This document shows positions 40,800 to 53,235 of a DNA stretch of 64,000 nt, one piece after another (position 1 is the stretch's first letter; each line of letters opens with the position of its first letter). Under the pieces are notes generated by a model. That model searched no databases. It was not told the origin of the DNA and saw only the letters and a list, made by a program, of their open reading frames with translations. Made by a program: the position numbers and the translations under genes. Where the stretch lies: the NCBI GenBank assembly GCA_028274465.1, contig CM051455.1, positions 70,228,985 to 70,292,984 on the forward strand. Reading direction: 5' to 3'. This stretch comes from Plantago ovata. Its lineage: Eukaryota > Streptophyta > Magnoliopsida > Lamiales > Plantaginaceae.

Positions 40800-41729
40800 T
40801 GATAACAACAATAAAATAGAATTGAACTTGTCGATCAATTTTCTTGAAGCATGAAGTGTTGTGAGCATTGACAGTCTACCAGTAATTGAGAAGCAGAGCA
40901 AATATTGCGCAAAGATAAGGTATTTACGCATCGTCAAAGCACATCTTTTCCTACTCCTCCCTCGATTAAATCTTCTATCTAATTGTATGTTGAGACGAAA
41001 GGCACTATGTATTGTTATTGCAGTGGAATCGAACTGTCTACCAAGATTTACCAACATTCAATTACATTGAAGCAAAAACTCAAGCAAGAAGTGAGAGGAG
41101 ATCAAATGGGGATGAATAGTTCGTCAAGAAAATGGGTAGACATTCATTGGAAATCTAAACTTTAATAAAGTCGAAAATGGGGAACAAATGAGTAATGAAT
41201 TGTACCTCAATCCATGGCCGCAGCTAGGAACAACTCAATAGACGTCGTACGTCCTGCTCCAGTTACGTCACAACCCTTCTTGATTGAGGCAAGCGAGCAT
41301 TGAAAATTGAGATCAACTTGAGATCAACTTAATTGAGGTCAACGTAATTAAACTAAAGTTGAGATCAACTTCCGTGTGAGCAAGAGAGCATTGAAATTAC
41401 TCAATCACAGACTGGAGTATACGGTGATTCGCAGAGGCGTCGGATGCTCCGGAGTCATCCATCGGACTGGAATTGACGATTGAAACGGAAGCTGCTACGG
41501 TTCGTGGTGGTGGCCGATCGATTTGATTTCTTTTTTCTGTCTGTGAAATCGACTTGATTTCTTTTCTCTGTATCTGAAGGTTTTTCTCTCTATCTGAATG
41601 TGTTAATTGGATTGAGTAGCTGAAGATGGATGAAAGGAGGACACGTGGAAATTGAGGGATAAGAACGAATTAGAATAGGACACGTGGCTGTAGGAAAAGT
41701 TTTGAAATATCTCTTCTTTAAAGAATATA
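40800..41729. other. Unassigned flank between Copia-C and the Helitron-like element
   Basis: 930 bp with no recognisable gene. A minus-strand ATG at 41462 opens a 21-codon frame (MDDSGASDASANHRIL) and 41285-41215 reads open on the minus strand as KKGCDVTGAGRTTSIELFL. Either could be an exon of a decayed host gene, but I cannot name one. A repeated GAGATCAACTT motif lies at 41308-41370. Confidence 0.4.
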
Positions 41730-42236
41730 CTAGCTAATTAACCCGTGTATTTGACGGGGCATAAAAACGTTGTATCCACACTTGTTACTATATAAATTTG
41801 ATTGTGTGGGACAACAAATAAAGAAATATATCGCTCATATAGTCACATGTGTATTGTTATACAATTGTTTATCTCTCTACTTGGTCTATGTTTCTCATAA
41901 GCATTACCACGCATCAACTCTTATCTTAACTTAACTGGAACATCTTATAGTATCCAAACACTCAATAGGATGTATTTTTTCATTGAATTAGAATGTCATA
42001 TGGCATCATTTTCATTGGCATTGGTACTATTATCGACCTTCAATAACGACCGGGACTATGCTATTTCGATATGAATGTATTTGCTTTGACCTATGAGCAT
42101 GGTCATATAAGTCATATGAGCATGGTCATATAATACTCCACCTTTACCATAGAAAAATGTTGAATTTACAAAATAGTTAAGGATGTATATTTTCATCTTC
42201 AAAATTAACACGTACATGCATAATATTCATATGCGT

Positions 42237-42997
42237 CATAATTAAGACTAATAAGTATAATGTCATCCACATTAATGTATTTCATTTTTCCCGTGACCAT
42301 GAACTTGTCATTGATCATATATCACCTTTGCTCTATTTTCCTCAAATTAAATGGGTTTCAATATTGGAGTTCAATAGTCATTCAACAAAACTGTTAATAT
42401 GTTGAACTTCAAAATAGGATAAGCAAGAATACACTTATTATAGATAGAGAGCCTACAGGGTAGTCCAATCTATTGTGATTAATTATTTTTGTAAATTATC
42501 ACATGAGTACACAATCGAACACATCCACTGTTTTAGCATAATTAAGACTGAGTATAATGTCATCCACATTAATGTCTTTCATTTGCCCCGTGATCATGAA
42601 CTTGCCATAGATCCCATATCACGTTCACCCTATTTTCCTTGAATGCGTTCCAATATTGGATTTCAATTCTCATTCAGCAAAACCATTGATCTCTTGAATT
42701 TCAAAATAGGATAAAACCAGTATACACTTATTATAGATAGATAACCTACATGGTAGTCCCATCAAATGCAATTATTATTTTAATTATTATGGAACACAAT
42801 CAAACCCATCCACTATTATAAATTATTTCGGCATAATTAAGACTGAGTATAATGTCATCCACATGAATCTGTTTCATTTGCCCCGTGACCATGAACTTGA
42901 CATAGATCATATATCATCTTCACTCTATTTTTCTCAAATGCGCTCAAATATAGAAGTTAATAGTCATTCAACAAAACTCCTAAAATATATTTGGATT
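42237..42997. repeat. About 300-bp tandem repeat, 2.5 copies
   Basis: Copies start at 42237, 42537 and 42832, each with CATAATTAAGACT then AATGTCATCCACAT. The third breaks off near 42997. The copies are clearly diverged from one another. Confidence 0.85.
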
Positions 42998-43210
42998 TGG
43001 ACTGTAGAGGCCTCTGGACATCTATAATTGACCTCACATTTGGATTCAATTATAGAGGCCCCGGGTACTGTTCACATTTTGATAGATCTCTCGTTTTTTT
43101 CCTCTCATTTTCCCTCTCTCCAGGTTTCATCTTTCTCTCTTTATTTTCAACTTTCTCTCTTCCAATCAATAATCAACATCTCATACTTTCACTCATAATA
43201 TTCGAATAAA

Positions 43211-43680
43211 ATCTATTTTTGGTACTCCAGAGAGCGTTCGTGTCCAATTTATGTACTTTATTGTAACACGTTGCCAATTTTGATACTTTTTCAATTTAAT
43301 GATAAAAATTAAATAATTCAAGCATAACAATCACACATCCGACATATCGAAAATAGAGAATAAATAAGAATAAAAAAATTGCAATAAAATAAAATAAATA
43401 ATGGACGGGTGCTATGTACACTTTTGGTACTTTGGAGTACCAAACTGGGATTTTAATGCATTGTATAAGACATTCCAATTTTTCCTATTGTATTGAGAAT
43501 TTTGGTCCGTCAGGTGAGTGGCTATCACACGCTTGTATTGTTCACATTTTTTCCGTTAAATTGGAAAAGTACCAAAATTGGCCAGTGTGTTGCAAACTTG
43601 CAATAAAGTATCTATATTGAACAGGGCACACTTTGGAATACCTAAATTGGGCAGGGGCACTCCAGAGTACCTGAAATTAG
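43211..43680. mobile_element. MITE-like inverted repeat (470 bp)
   Basis: About 90 bp at the left (from GGTACTCCAGAG, 43221) is the imperfect reverse complement of the right end (to CTCCAGAGTACC, 43671). Both arms include ATACTTTATTG and CCAATTTTG. The middle repeats part of the arm (TTGGTACTTTGGAGTACC, 43423). No frame of note and no sure target duplication. Confidence 0.65.
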
Positions 43681-44429
43681 TTTTACTCCATACAAAGCAA
43701 ATGATAAACTTATACAGGGACGGTGGTAGTATTAAATAATAATAAATAACTATTTTCTAAAATAATTTTTATTGATAAAAAATTTATATGGTATAGTACA
43801 ATTATTGAATCGAATGTTATTGTAATTCTAATTTATTGGAGAATATATATATCAAACACATCTTTTATTCTAAATATCAAATAAAATACATTATGATATT
43901 TTCTTTCATTTTCATTGATAGACATTTTTGAAAATAGTATCACCAAATATGAGTGTTATTATAATTTATTGTGTAATACACATGTCAAATATATCTATTA
44001 TTCTAAATTATTGTTGAATAAATTCATGAATAGTGACATAAATACAAAGTAATTAAAATATTATACCGTCGTTGTTTTATTTTTTAATGTATGCATGCAA
44101 TGGTCGGCAAAGAAATCAAAATTTTGATTATAAGATAGAAATTCTAATTTTAGTTGAATTTGGCGAGATTATATTTTCACCACGTTTATTTTCAGGAATA
44201 CGCTTAGTAGATTATATTTTGAGTTAGATTAATTATTTTTTGGCATATTCTTAGTTGAATTTTAATTTTATCCTATATTTAGTCAATGTTTTCCAAGTGA
44301 ATTCAAAAATAAGTTTATTCCAATTAAATGAGAAATTGACACGTCAGCATAAATTTGAATTGTGCATTCTGATTGGTTGATATTTTTAGAATGTGAACTC
44401 TACTTTTATATATTATATAGATAGATAGA

Positions 44430-44813
44430 TAGTCTATTCCTATATATAGATAGTCTATTCCTAATCTCAGCTCATATTAACTCTATATGGGAGGATTATT
44501 CCAATTCTTGTAAATGAACCAAATGGTAATATTGAGAGAATTTATCCAAAATACAAACATGTATTCTCTTTAAATTCACTGTAGCAGAGAACTGTTTTTA
44601 TCTAGAGAAAAAAACGAAACCAAACGCATCGTTACAGATTAGCTATCTATGAGAGGCTATCTATGTCAGTTCAAGGACATCGTGTCTACTGTTAGCCAGT
44701 AAAGAAGTTGTATTCTTACAAAGGAGGGTTCAAAGGTGGTAACACCTACCTATCCTATGCAGGTATTTGATCGTTGGATTATGCAACATGAAGGTTTTCT
44801 TCATGTGGGGGAT
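44430..44813 (+). other. Probable 3' non-coding remnant of Copia-D
   Basis: No coding frame. Its right end CATGTGGGGGAT is a good polypurine tract directly before the LTR start at 44814, so at least the last part belongs to Copia-D. The left boundary is not visible. Confidence 0.5.
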
Positions 44814-45521
44814 TGTTGGAAAATATGAAGAAAAATGATAAATAAATAATTTTGTGGTTTATTTATATAGAGACCATTTCTTAATTAAGATAAAGGAATA
44901 TATATCTGAAAGCTACTCCGTAAGAGCTTCGATTGGATATATTGGATGCCGATAATGGAATTTGGGTTAGTGAGGAATAAGTGTTTAAAGTTAGAAGGTT
45001 GAGTGGGTGTGTCCCACATTGCTTGAGATAAAGTGAAGTCTCTAGTTTATAACTTACTAGTTACTACTTGGTGTTCAAGTTGTATAACTAGATAAGTTCA
45101 TTGCAAATCCTGGCCAGATCTGTACACGAAACTAGTGAACTTGTGTACGAGTGGGTGCGCGCGACCTTCATACGTGAACGGAACCAATCTCAAGGGGAGT
45201 AGTCCTTAAGAGCTAGGGTTTTTCTAGTTCAACCTTTCAAAACCTTTTAGAAGATGTTGGTTCATGTTCACATTTGTAACTCATGAAAGTTACAAATAGT
45301 TAACATGACATTTGTTGTGTTCCATAAGTTACAAATATTTTGTAATAAAAGACACTTATGGAGGATGAATTGCAATTAGTGGAGATGGAGTTACATACTC
45401 CATTCCTCACATATAAATAAGTCTCCTTTGTTTTGGGAAAAGGAAGAGATACAAAACCTAAATCTCTTATTCCTTGTTCCTTTCTTCTCGACTTTCCTTT
45501 CGTATAATCTGGGCACCAATT
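44814..45521 (+). mobile_element. Copia-D LTR, left part
   Basis: Starts TGTTGGAAAATATG after a polypurine tract and has the layout of a plant copia LTR, with CACATATAAATAAG (TATA-like, 45408) and a CT-rich stretch after it. It is interrupted by Copia-B at CAATT (45517-45521) and continues at 55335. Confidence 0.75.
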
Positions 45522-47620
45522 TGTAAGAAAATATGATCAGAGTTACCCCTAGGGTACGCAGTGGAATTTTAAAACTTTTCTTAACATATAGGTTAATTGA
45601 TTATGCATATGTCGTATATATATAAACACGTCAATTAGAAGACTAACCTTACTTCCAAAGTAGCTTCCACGTCTTCGTAATATTCCGCTGTATCTTCTCC
45701 TTCGTCGAAGTCGAAGATATCTACAATACTATGTGTATCTGCAAGACAATAAGAGTTAGTTTCCAGCTCCTAGAACTTCAACCTTGGTATCCACGGATGA
45801 ACAGCCTATCGGAAGAATGCTAGGATATTCTTTGTGTGACCAAGAAGACGGGGCGGCAATTCCTCCGGTGGTGGTGCGCGCGCGTGAGGCTAAGGGAGGA
45901 GGGGAGAGTTTTATTTTCTCTAAGAAAACTGGGTAGAAAAACTGTGTTCAAAACTTGTGTGTGAAACTATGTATGAAACTGTATATAAAACACTCTCTAA
46001 TAGTCTACTATATATAGTAGTCTATAGAAGCCTAAAGCATAAGCAATTAGACTTCGTAAAGGATTAAGAATCTAATTCTTATCACACAAGGAAACCAATA
46101 TCAAGTCTAGATTCATTCCCAATCAAATTAAAACTCAATCAGGAAAATCTAACTTATCTCTTGGACTTCTAATAGAGGAAGGAGTCGAACTCCTTCCCCT
46201 TATCAGGACACGCGCGCGCGCGCCTTGTCCTACGGGAGGTGGGTCCCACTTTTGGGACCCACTTATATTTCTAAGGCAATCCAAACTCCAAGTAGATTTC
46301 GCCCAAGTGCATATGTTAATTCTAAATTAACATATCCCTTCTAATCGAACCTCCATTATATTTCTAAAATATAATCTTTAAATGTATTTACATAAAATAC
46401 AATTAATTAGCCAATTCAATTAATAATTCCAAATCATTAATTGAGCCACCAAATATTATAATTAATTCCAAATCAATTATAATCCATCAATCACAATTAA
46501 TTCCAAATTAATTGCGATTCCATCTTCAAGGATATTCTGATAGACTGAATCACCACATAGTGTGACCCATAGGGCCTCATCGTATTAAGCAAGTCCTAGA
46601 CTAGGCAACATGGAATTCCTAGACGGTTCCATTTGCAATATTAATACGTGAGGACGTTTGAGAGGTTTCTCAAAGCTAACCCTTTCATTGCGAAGCCTGT
46701 TGTGCTCAACGCGGCGATGGTAACGTCCCTTCATCTGACTTGCTCGAATGTATCTAGGATCGATGAAGTGTCTATCCCAATAATACATCCACGGGCGTCT
46801 CAGGGAGTTGCTTGGTTAAGATATACTTATGACCATCATAATATATCATTTGCACTGGCCAGTGACTTTACCAACACAACTATGCAGACTATGAGCAGTG
46901 CTCTCCTGTGCTACACTTGAGAGATGAATCCTTCACAGAATCACTTATCACCCCCATTTGTATTTAGCCATAATACTGGATCGTGTCTTAGGTCAGCTGC
47001 TTATTCAGAGCTGACATCGACGGGTCCACCAAGGATATGGGGCAACAAATATGATGATAAAGTCCTGTAAGTGCAAAGGACGAATGGCATCACTTCGACA
47101 ACTTACCGGTTCCCATAGACACGTTGGTGTAGAGTATACATCGATGGGAGTGTCCGGTGGGTACTTCCATTGTTCGATAAAGCTTCTTTGAACAACTATG
47201 CGCAGTTATGGGAACGTTCCTTGATTGTCCAACAATCCGTTCCGTGGCCGTGGGATCGGCTCACACTTGCTCCAACAAGTATAACCTCCACGCATACTAG
47301 TCTTGTCAGGTTCATTCAGACCCCCACATCCGAGATGTACCACGACTAGGGAGAGTTTGGGATAGATGATAACTCACATAGCTCCCACTAACTGTGTGAT
47401 CGGTCATCTATCCGAGGGGACATGTTTAATATCAATACAGACAACAATAAAGATATGACATGCTGCAGCCTGGTGTAATATAAATATGAAAGTGATACTC
47501 AACAGTAAAATGCAACAAACATATATTATATTACGTTGACCTGTGTAATAGTACATATATGTCCTCTATAAGGGCACCATGCCCTTAGTAAGGGTTGTAT
47601 CTAGGACATATACACTATCA
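45522..47620 (-). mobile_element. Copia-B 3' LTR
   Basis: 2099 bp, left end of the element. No convincing gene inside it. Confidence 0.95.
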
Positions 47621-50600
47621 ATCTCCCACTTGGACTAGACCTAATGCCCAGATTAGCATAATGTCTTAAGTGGACTTCCACTGATAAGACCTTAGTGAAA
47701 GGATCTGCCACGTTGTCCGTGGTAGAGACACGTTCTATACTAACTTTTCCTCTATCTATAATCTCACGTATAACGTGATATTTTCTAAGTACATGTTTGT
47801 TCTTGTTTGTAGATCTAGGCTCCCTAGCTTGAGCGACGGCGCCCGTATTGTCACAATAAATCGTTATTGGACTGGGAGCAGGAACAACCCTCAATTCCTT
47901 CAAGAACTCTGAAATCCAGACAGCTTCTTTCGATGCTTCTGATGCAGCAATGTACTCGGCCTCTGTGGATGAGTCAGCAACCGTGGCTTGCTTAGAACTC
48001 TTCCAACAGACAGCTCCTCCGTTCAATTTAAATACGTATCCTGTCTGTGACTTAAAGTCATCAGGATCTGATTCAAATCCAGCGTCGACATACCCAGACA
48101 TCTTTAATTCTGGTTCTCCACCAAACACCAAGAACATCTCTTTAGTCCGTCTAAGGTACTTAAGAATGTTCTTCACAGCAGTCCAGTGAGGTACTCCTGG
48201 ATTCTGTTGGTGTCGACAAGTGACACTAAGCGCATATGCCACATCGGGCCTTGTGCAATTCATTGCATACATTATAGACCCTACTGCCGAAGCATAGGGC
48301 ACACGACTCATTGCATTTCTTTCTTCATCAGTTTTAGGACCATCCTTAACTGATAAGACAATCCCATGCCTAGCTGGGAGAAAGCCTCTCTTTGAGTCGT
48401 CCATCTTATAACGCTTCAGTATTTTGTCGATGTAGGTGGATTGTGTCATTCCTAACATCCTCTTGGATCTATCTCTAAAGATCTTGATCCCTAGGATGTA
48501 GTTCGCTTCACCCAAGTCCTTCATCGAGAAGGTACTTGATAACCAAACTTTAGTCTCTTCTAGCATAGAGACATTGTTTCCCATGATCAAAATGTCATCT
48601 ACATAAATGATCATGAAAACAACTCCTTTGTCGCTGTGTCTCGCGTAGACACAGGGATCTTCCTTGCTTCTGATGAAGTCAAACGATTTGACAGCTTCAT
48701 CAAAGCGGATATTCCAGCTCCTTGACGCTTGCTTTAGCCCATAGATGGATCTTTGTAATTTGCATACAGCAGTTGGCCTGGTTTTACTAATAAAACCTTC
48801 CAGCTGTACCATATAGACCTCTTCCTCAAGGTTGCCATTGAGGAAGGCAGTCTTTACATCCATTTGCCAGATTTCATAATCATAGTAGGCAGCTATCGCA
48901 AGTAGAATTCGAAAGGACTTCAATTTTGCTACCGGTGAAAAGGTTTCATCGTAATCGATGCCATACCTTTGCGTGTAGCCTTTCGCCACAAGCCTATCTT
49001 TGTGCGTTTGTATCTTGCCATCGGCATCTATCTTTCGTTTAAAGACCCATTTGCACCCAATTGGTCTAACCCCTTGGGGCAAGTCTACCAAGTTCCAAAC
49101 TTGGTTCTCGTACATTGAATCCATTTCTAATTCCATGGCCTCTTGCCATTTTTCTGAGTCAATATCAATTATTGCCTCTTTGTAGGTCTCGGGATCTTCC
49201 CGATCTGATAAACCAACATCAAGTTCACTGATGTCTTCTATCATAAGGCTTTGCTTCTGAGGTCCTCTAAGGATCCCCTTCGACCTACGGAGCTCGACTT
49301 GTTCTGGTGCTTTTCTTTTTTGACTTCGTGTAACACGAACATTATCAGTGGGTACTGATACAGCTGGTCATTGGGCGCGACCCTGTTCCCTTGCGGGAGG
49401 CTGCCCTTGTGCAACTTGTTGCACAGGTTGGTTGACAACGGGTTCTATTGGTGTGGTTTCAACTGTTGATCTAATCACAGGACTCCCACTGACTATGACA
49501 TGCCTAGCAAGTGTCATATCATCACCCTTGTCTGCTTCGAAAGCTCCCACTGAACTTGAGTCCAAATCAGAAGATTTAGAGACCTCATGTTCGCGCGTGT
49601 CAAAGTCTTGAATTTCTTCAAGTTCTATCATATCATCTAACCTCTCTTCTTCGAGGTATTCAGCTTCTAAAAACTTCACGTTTCTAGGCATGATCACCTT
49701 GTGATCTTCAGCATGATAGAATTCATAGCCTCTCGTCTGACGAGGATAGCCTATGAAGTATACTTTGACACCCTTGGCATCAAACTTATCAGTGAGCATC
49801 AGCTTGACTATCGCAGGACAGCCCAAAGGTCTAAGATAGCCTAGTGAAGGCTTCTTTCCCTTCCATAACTCATAAGGAGTTTTCTCCACTGATTTAGATG
49901 GTACACGGTTCAGAATGTAGATTGCAGTTTGTAGTGCATATCCCCACAGATACTTTGGAAGAGTCGGGAATCCAATCATTGATCTTACCATGTCCAACAG
50001 GGTTCGATTCCTCCTCTCAGACACACCATTTAACTGTGGTGTTCCAGGAGGAGTCCATTGCGATTGAATTCCATTTTCCTTCAAGTAATCGATAAATTCT
50101 TCACTAAGGTATTCACCTCCTCGATCTGATCGAAGAGTGACTATCCTTAGGTTCAATTCATTCTCGACTTCATTCCTAAACTCTTTGAATTTCCCAAAGG
50201 TCTCGCATTTATTCTTCATAAGATAAATATATTCATACCTTGAGAAATCGTCAGTAAAGGTAACGAAGTAAGGATAACCCCCACGCGCATGGACTTTAAA
50301 CGGTCCACATACATCGGTATGTATGAGCTCTAAGCAGCGAGTGGCACGAACACCTTGTCCAACAAAAGGTTTGTTCGTCATCTTACCGTTAACACAAGAT
50401 TCACATGTACCATATGATTCAAAATCAAATGGTTCTAAGTAGTCCAACTTCCTTAGTCTTTGAATCCGTGTTTCATTGATATGGCCTAGCCGACAATGCC
50501 ATAGATAAGATGGATTATTCTTCTTACTTGAAGACGGTTGTTTGTTATGTATTTGAAATAAATATAGACTACTTTGTAAAATATATAAACCATTCACCAA

Positions 50601-51839
50601 GCGAGCTTTTCCATAATACTGATTATTTAATGAAAAATAACAAGTATTACTCGCAAATCGAAAGGAAAAACCCATATTGTCTAACAATGGAATGAAAATA
50701 ATATTTCTGACAATGGATGGAACAAAATAAACATTATCAAGTTCTAAACATTGTCCCGGAGGTAAATCTATCTTGTTGCGTCCAACGCGTTTGGCTTCAA
50801 CTGGATTGCCGTTCCCAACATGCAAGTCGATTTCACCTCGCTTGACTAGCCTGTGATTAATTAGCTCCTGCACATTATTAAAAATGTGTGAGCCACAGGC
50901 TGTATCTAATACCCAACCATTGGAGTCAAAAGTAGTCATGTTCATTTCAATAACAAACATACCTGAGCCAGAAGCTGATGACTTCTTAGCTTGATCTGCC
51001 CTAAGCTTAGGGCAATCTTTCTTCCAATGTCCTTTCTGCTTACAGAAAAGACATTCATCTGTGCGCACCGTTCCGCTTCTCTTGAACTTCCTTTTCTGGT
51101 TCAGACGCTTAGGCTTATCACTCCAAGTGTTAGCCTTGGCTCCCGACTTTCCCTTACCCTTAGCACCTTTGCTTTTCGGGTTTGAGTTAGACGGTTGCCA
51201 AACAAGCATGATCGACTTTTCCTTCTTAGGAAGAGTTTGATCATATGTCTTCAACAGATTATGAAGTTCAGGCAGTGTTACGTCCTTCGCATTCATCGTG
51301 TAATTAATGATGAACTGCGAATACGAACTCGGCAATGATTGAAGGACAAAGATCACCATGATCTTGTTCTCTAGCTTAACGCCGGCATCGGCAAGCTTTT
51401 CAAAGAGACCAATCATTTTGAGAACATGCTCAGACATGTTCCCTCCTTCACTGAGCTTGCATCTGTGTATGTCTTTGATCAAATCAAATTCAACACTTCT
51501 AGCTGTCGTCTTAAAGAGAGACTCAAGATGTTTCAACATCTCATACGGCAACATGCTTTCATGTTGCCTCTGCAGCTCATTGCTCATTGCCGCCAGAATA
51601 ATACACTGTGCGGACTTAGCATCCTCAAGATGCTTATCAGACCTTGCCTTGTTGGCTTGATTCCAAGCAGCAACCTGATCGGCAGTCTGATTTTCGGGGC
51701 ACACGGGAATGACCTCGTCCAAGACGTACTCAATCTTTTCGTACCTCAGCACCAAACGTATATTCCTGATCCAATCTAGGAAGTTTGGTCCGGTTAAAAT
51801 TTGCTTCTCCAAGACAGCACGGAACGAGATACTCGCCAT
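47601..51839 (-). pseudogene. Copia-B gag-pol polyprotein, one in-frame UGA
   Basis: About 1412 codons in one frame from ATG 51839 (MASISFRAV); an upstream in-frame ATG at 51887 is less likely because the leader of the other copy starts at the same inner ATG. In order: gag (about 10-215), CCHC knuckle [14 protein letters not shown] (about 262), protease [10 protein letters not shown] (about 307), pre-integrase LWHCRLGH (about 443), integrase with [20 protein letters not shown] and [15 protein letters not shown] (505-610). Reverse transcriptase has QMDVKTAFLNGNLEEEVYM (about 1000) and YVDDILIMGN (about 1078). RNase H has DSSTEAEYIAASEA (about 1290). The only break is TGA at 49370-49368 (codon 824) in the variable linker between integrase and reverse transcriptase. 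No other frame damage is seen, so this may be a very recent mutation or a read-through stop. Confidence 0.93.
49368..49370 (-). other. Single in-frame UGA in Copia-B gag-pol
   Basis: The plus-strand TCA reads TGA on the minus strand, between GRAQ and PAVSVPT. The base after it is C (UGA-C), a context that favours read-through, but the position in the integrase/RT linker is not a usual recoding site. CGA to TGA or CAA/TGG change is equally possible. Confidence 0.9.
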
Positions 51840-52412
51840 ATCTAATATCCTAAGGAGAAATAATATAGAATGAAAACAATAAATCAACTATTGAAATATT
51901 ATTTCTAAATACACAGTCAACATAACTAAACAACAAGGTCCTTTAGTTGTTTAGCTCCCACTATTTTCACATATGCTTGCCCCCACAACAAACATACGGG
52001 TAATGTCCAACAAGTTACCGTAGTGGCCAAGATCTAAATCAATATTATGCCATACTCCAACGGGGGCTGGTTGCATAGCATAATATGACCGGTAGGACTA
52101 GTAAGACTATCCAATTGCGTCACGCAACTCTTGGTTGTTAAATCTAATTTAATCCGATGCCCTACATATTGTACCTATCGAGGTCGCTAGATACAATATG
52201 CAGTAAGTCATAACCATAGGCTTACTCTAATCCGACGATTACTGCGAGTCTTGTAAGACGAGGTTGCCAATACAAGAAAACACAATGAAAGTTCAGAATT
52301 AAAGCACCCTATGGAAAGCATCTCAGAAATACATACATATACATATACTTCTGTACTTATATTGGTTGGGGCTTGTAGCTTGATGGTTGTTATCAGTCAT
52401 CTACAAACAAAT

Positions 52413-52590
52413 AAGGGCGCCGCCTACCCATCATGCATGAACGGTCTACACGTAATGGATGCCGCCTATCCATTCTAGTTCTAAACGCGGTCAAGCACAT
52501 AATGGGTGCCGCCTACCCATACATAAATACGCGGTCCGACATATAAGAGGGCGCCGCCTACCCTCGCATGCATAGCGGTCGAACGGAATG
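52413..52590 (-). repeat. Four-hairpin block of the Copia-B leader (copy 2)
   Basis: Constant loop GCCGCCT (plus strand) at 52419-52425, 52461-52467, 52508-52514 and 52553-52559. Stems are GGG/CCC, AATGGAT/ATCCATT, ATGGGT/ACCCAT and GAGGG/CCCTC. Each is followed by ACGGTC, GCGGTC, GCGGTC and GCGGTC respectively. The unit length is about 45 bp. Confidence 0.85.
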
Positions 52591-52916
52591 TAAAATACAT
52601 GGTATTTAAACATGCATTGTCAAACAATAGCATATAGAGCATATGAAACAAGTAGTAGCCTATGTGGATGACAAATGACTTCATAATTTCATTATGAAAA
52701 TTATAATCCCATACTTATAATCTCTATGAAATAATTGAAAATTTGGACAAATAAGCCCTTTAACTTTATACTAATTAAATTTAACGCCTCTAGTTTAAAA
52801 CAATTACAATTAAATCATATTTATATTCCAAATATAAAATTCAATCCTCAAAACTTTCAAAATTCGATTTTGGGTCAAACCCGAAAATATATATAATTTT
52901 TTTTTTTAAAACGTGG

Positions 52917-53100
52917 GACGAGACCTAGTCCCATCCCACCGGTGCCCGCGGCCCCGGGCGCCCGGCGCCCGCGGCACGCGGGTACCGGCGCCGCGGCCCT
53001 CGGGCGACCGGTGCCCGTGGCACGCGGGCACCGGTGCCTCGGGGCGCCTAGCGTCACGCAGGCGGCCGGCCGCCGCCAGCGTCGCGCAGGCGGCTCTGTC
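52917..53100 (-). repeat. GC-rich palindromic block between two T/A tracts
   Basis: About 180 bp of nearly pure G+C with repeated GGTGCCCG/CGGGCACC and GGCGCC palindromes. It is bordered by near-identical tracts TATATATAATTTTTTTTT (52887 and 53107). The other copy keeps a shorter version at 1250-1321. Confidence 0.8.
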
Positions 53101-53218
53101 GAAAATTATATATATATAATTTTTTTTTTTAAAAAAAATCGAATTTATCATAGAATCAATTGCATCCACATATCTACAAAATCATACAATATATATACGT
53201 ATATACATAATCAATTAA

Positions 53219-53234
53219 CCAAGCTCTGATACCA
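53219..53234 (-). promoter_or_regulatory. Copia-B primer-binding site
   Basis: TGGTATCAGAGCTTGG on the minus strand, separated from the LTR by one base; initiator tRNA-Met type. Confidence 0.85.
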
Positions 53235-53235
53235 C

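Larger units (their letters stand above)
41730..44421 (-). mobile_element. Non-autonomous Helitron-like element
   Basis: In minus-strand reading it starts TCTATCTATATAATATATAAAAGTAGA-like (from about 44421; the repeated GATA makes the exact base ambiguous by up to 8) and ends with hairpin CCCGT-CAAATAC-ACGGG followed ten bases later by CTAG at 41733-41730. It is flanked by A and T. A TC start, a GC-rich hairpin and CTRR end inserted between A and T are the Helitron signature. No Rep/helicase frame is present, so it must be mobilised by others. It contains the 300-bp tandem repeats and the MITE below. Confidence 0.65.
51840..53218 (-). other. Copia-B leader (primer site to gag)
   Basis: About 1.38 kb of non-coding sequence. 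It holds the four-hairpin block, an AT-rich part and a GC-rich palindromic block. Frames in the GC-rich block (52875-53229, both strands) are compositional. Confidence 0.85.

Noticed and set aside
41215..41462. Host gene on the minus strand starting at 41462
   Set aside because: Frames are very short, splice sites are not convincing and no family is recognised.
52875..53229. Frames in the GC-rich leader block
   Set aside because: Palindromic GC sequence gives long frames on both strands by chance.
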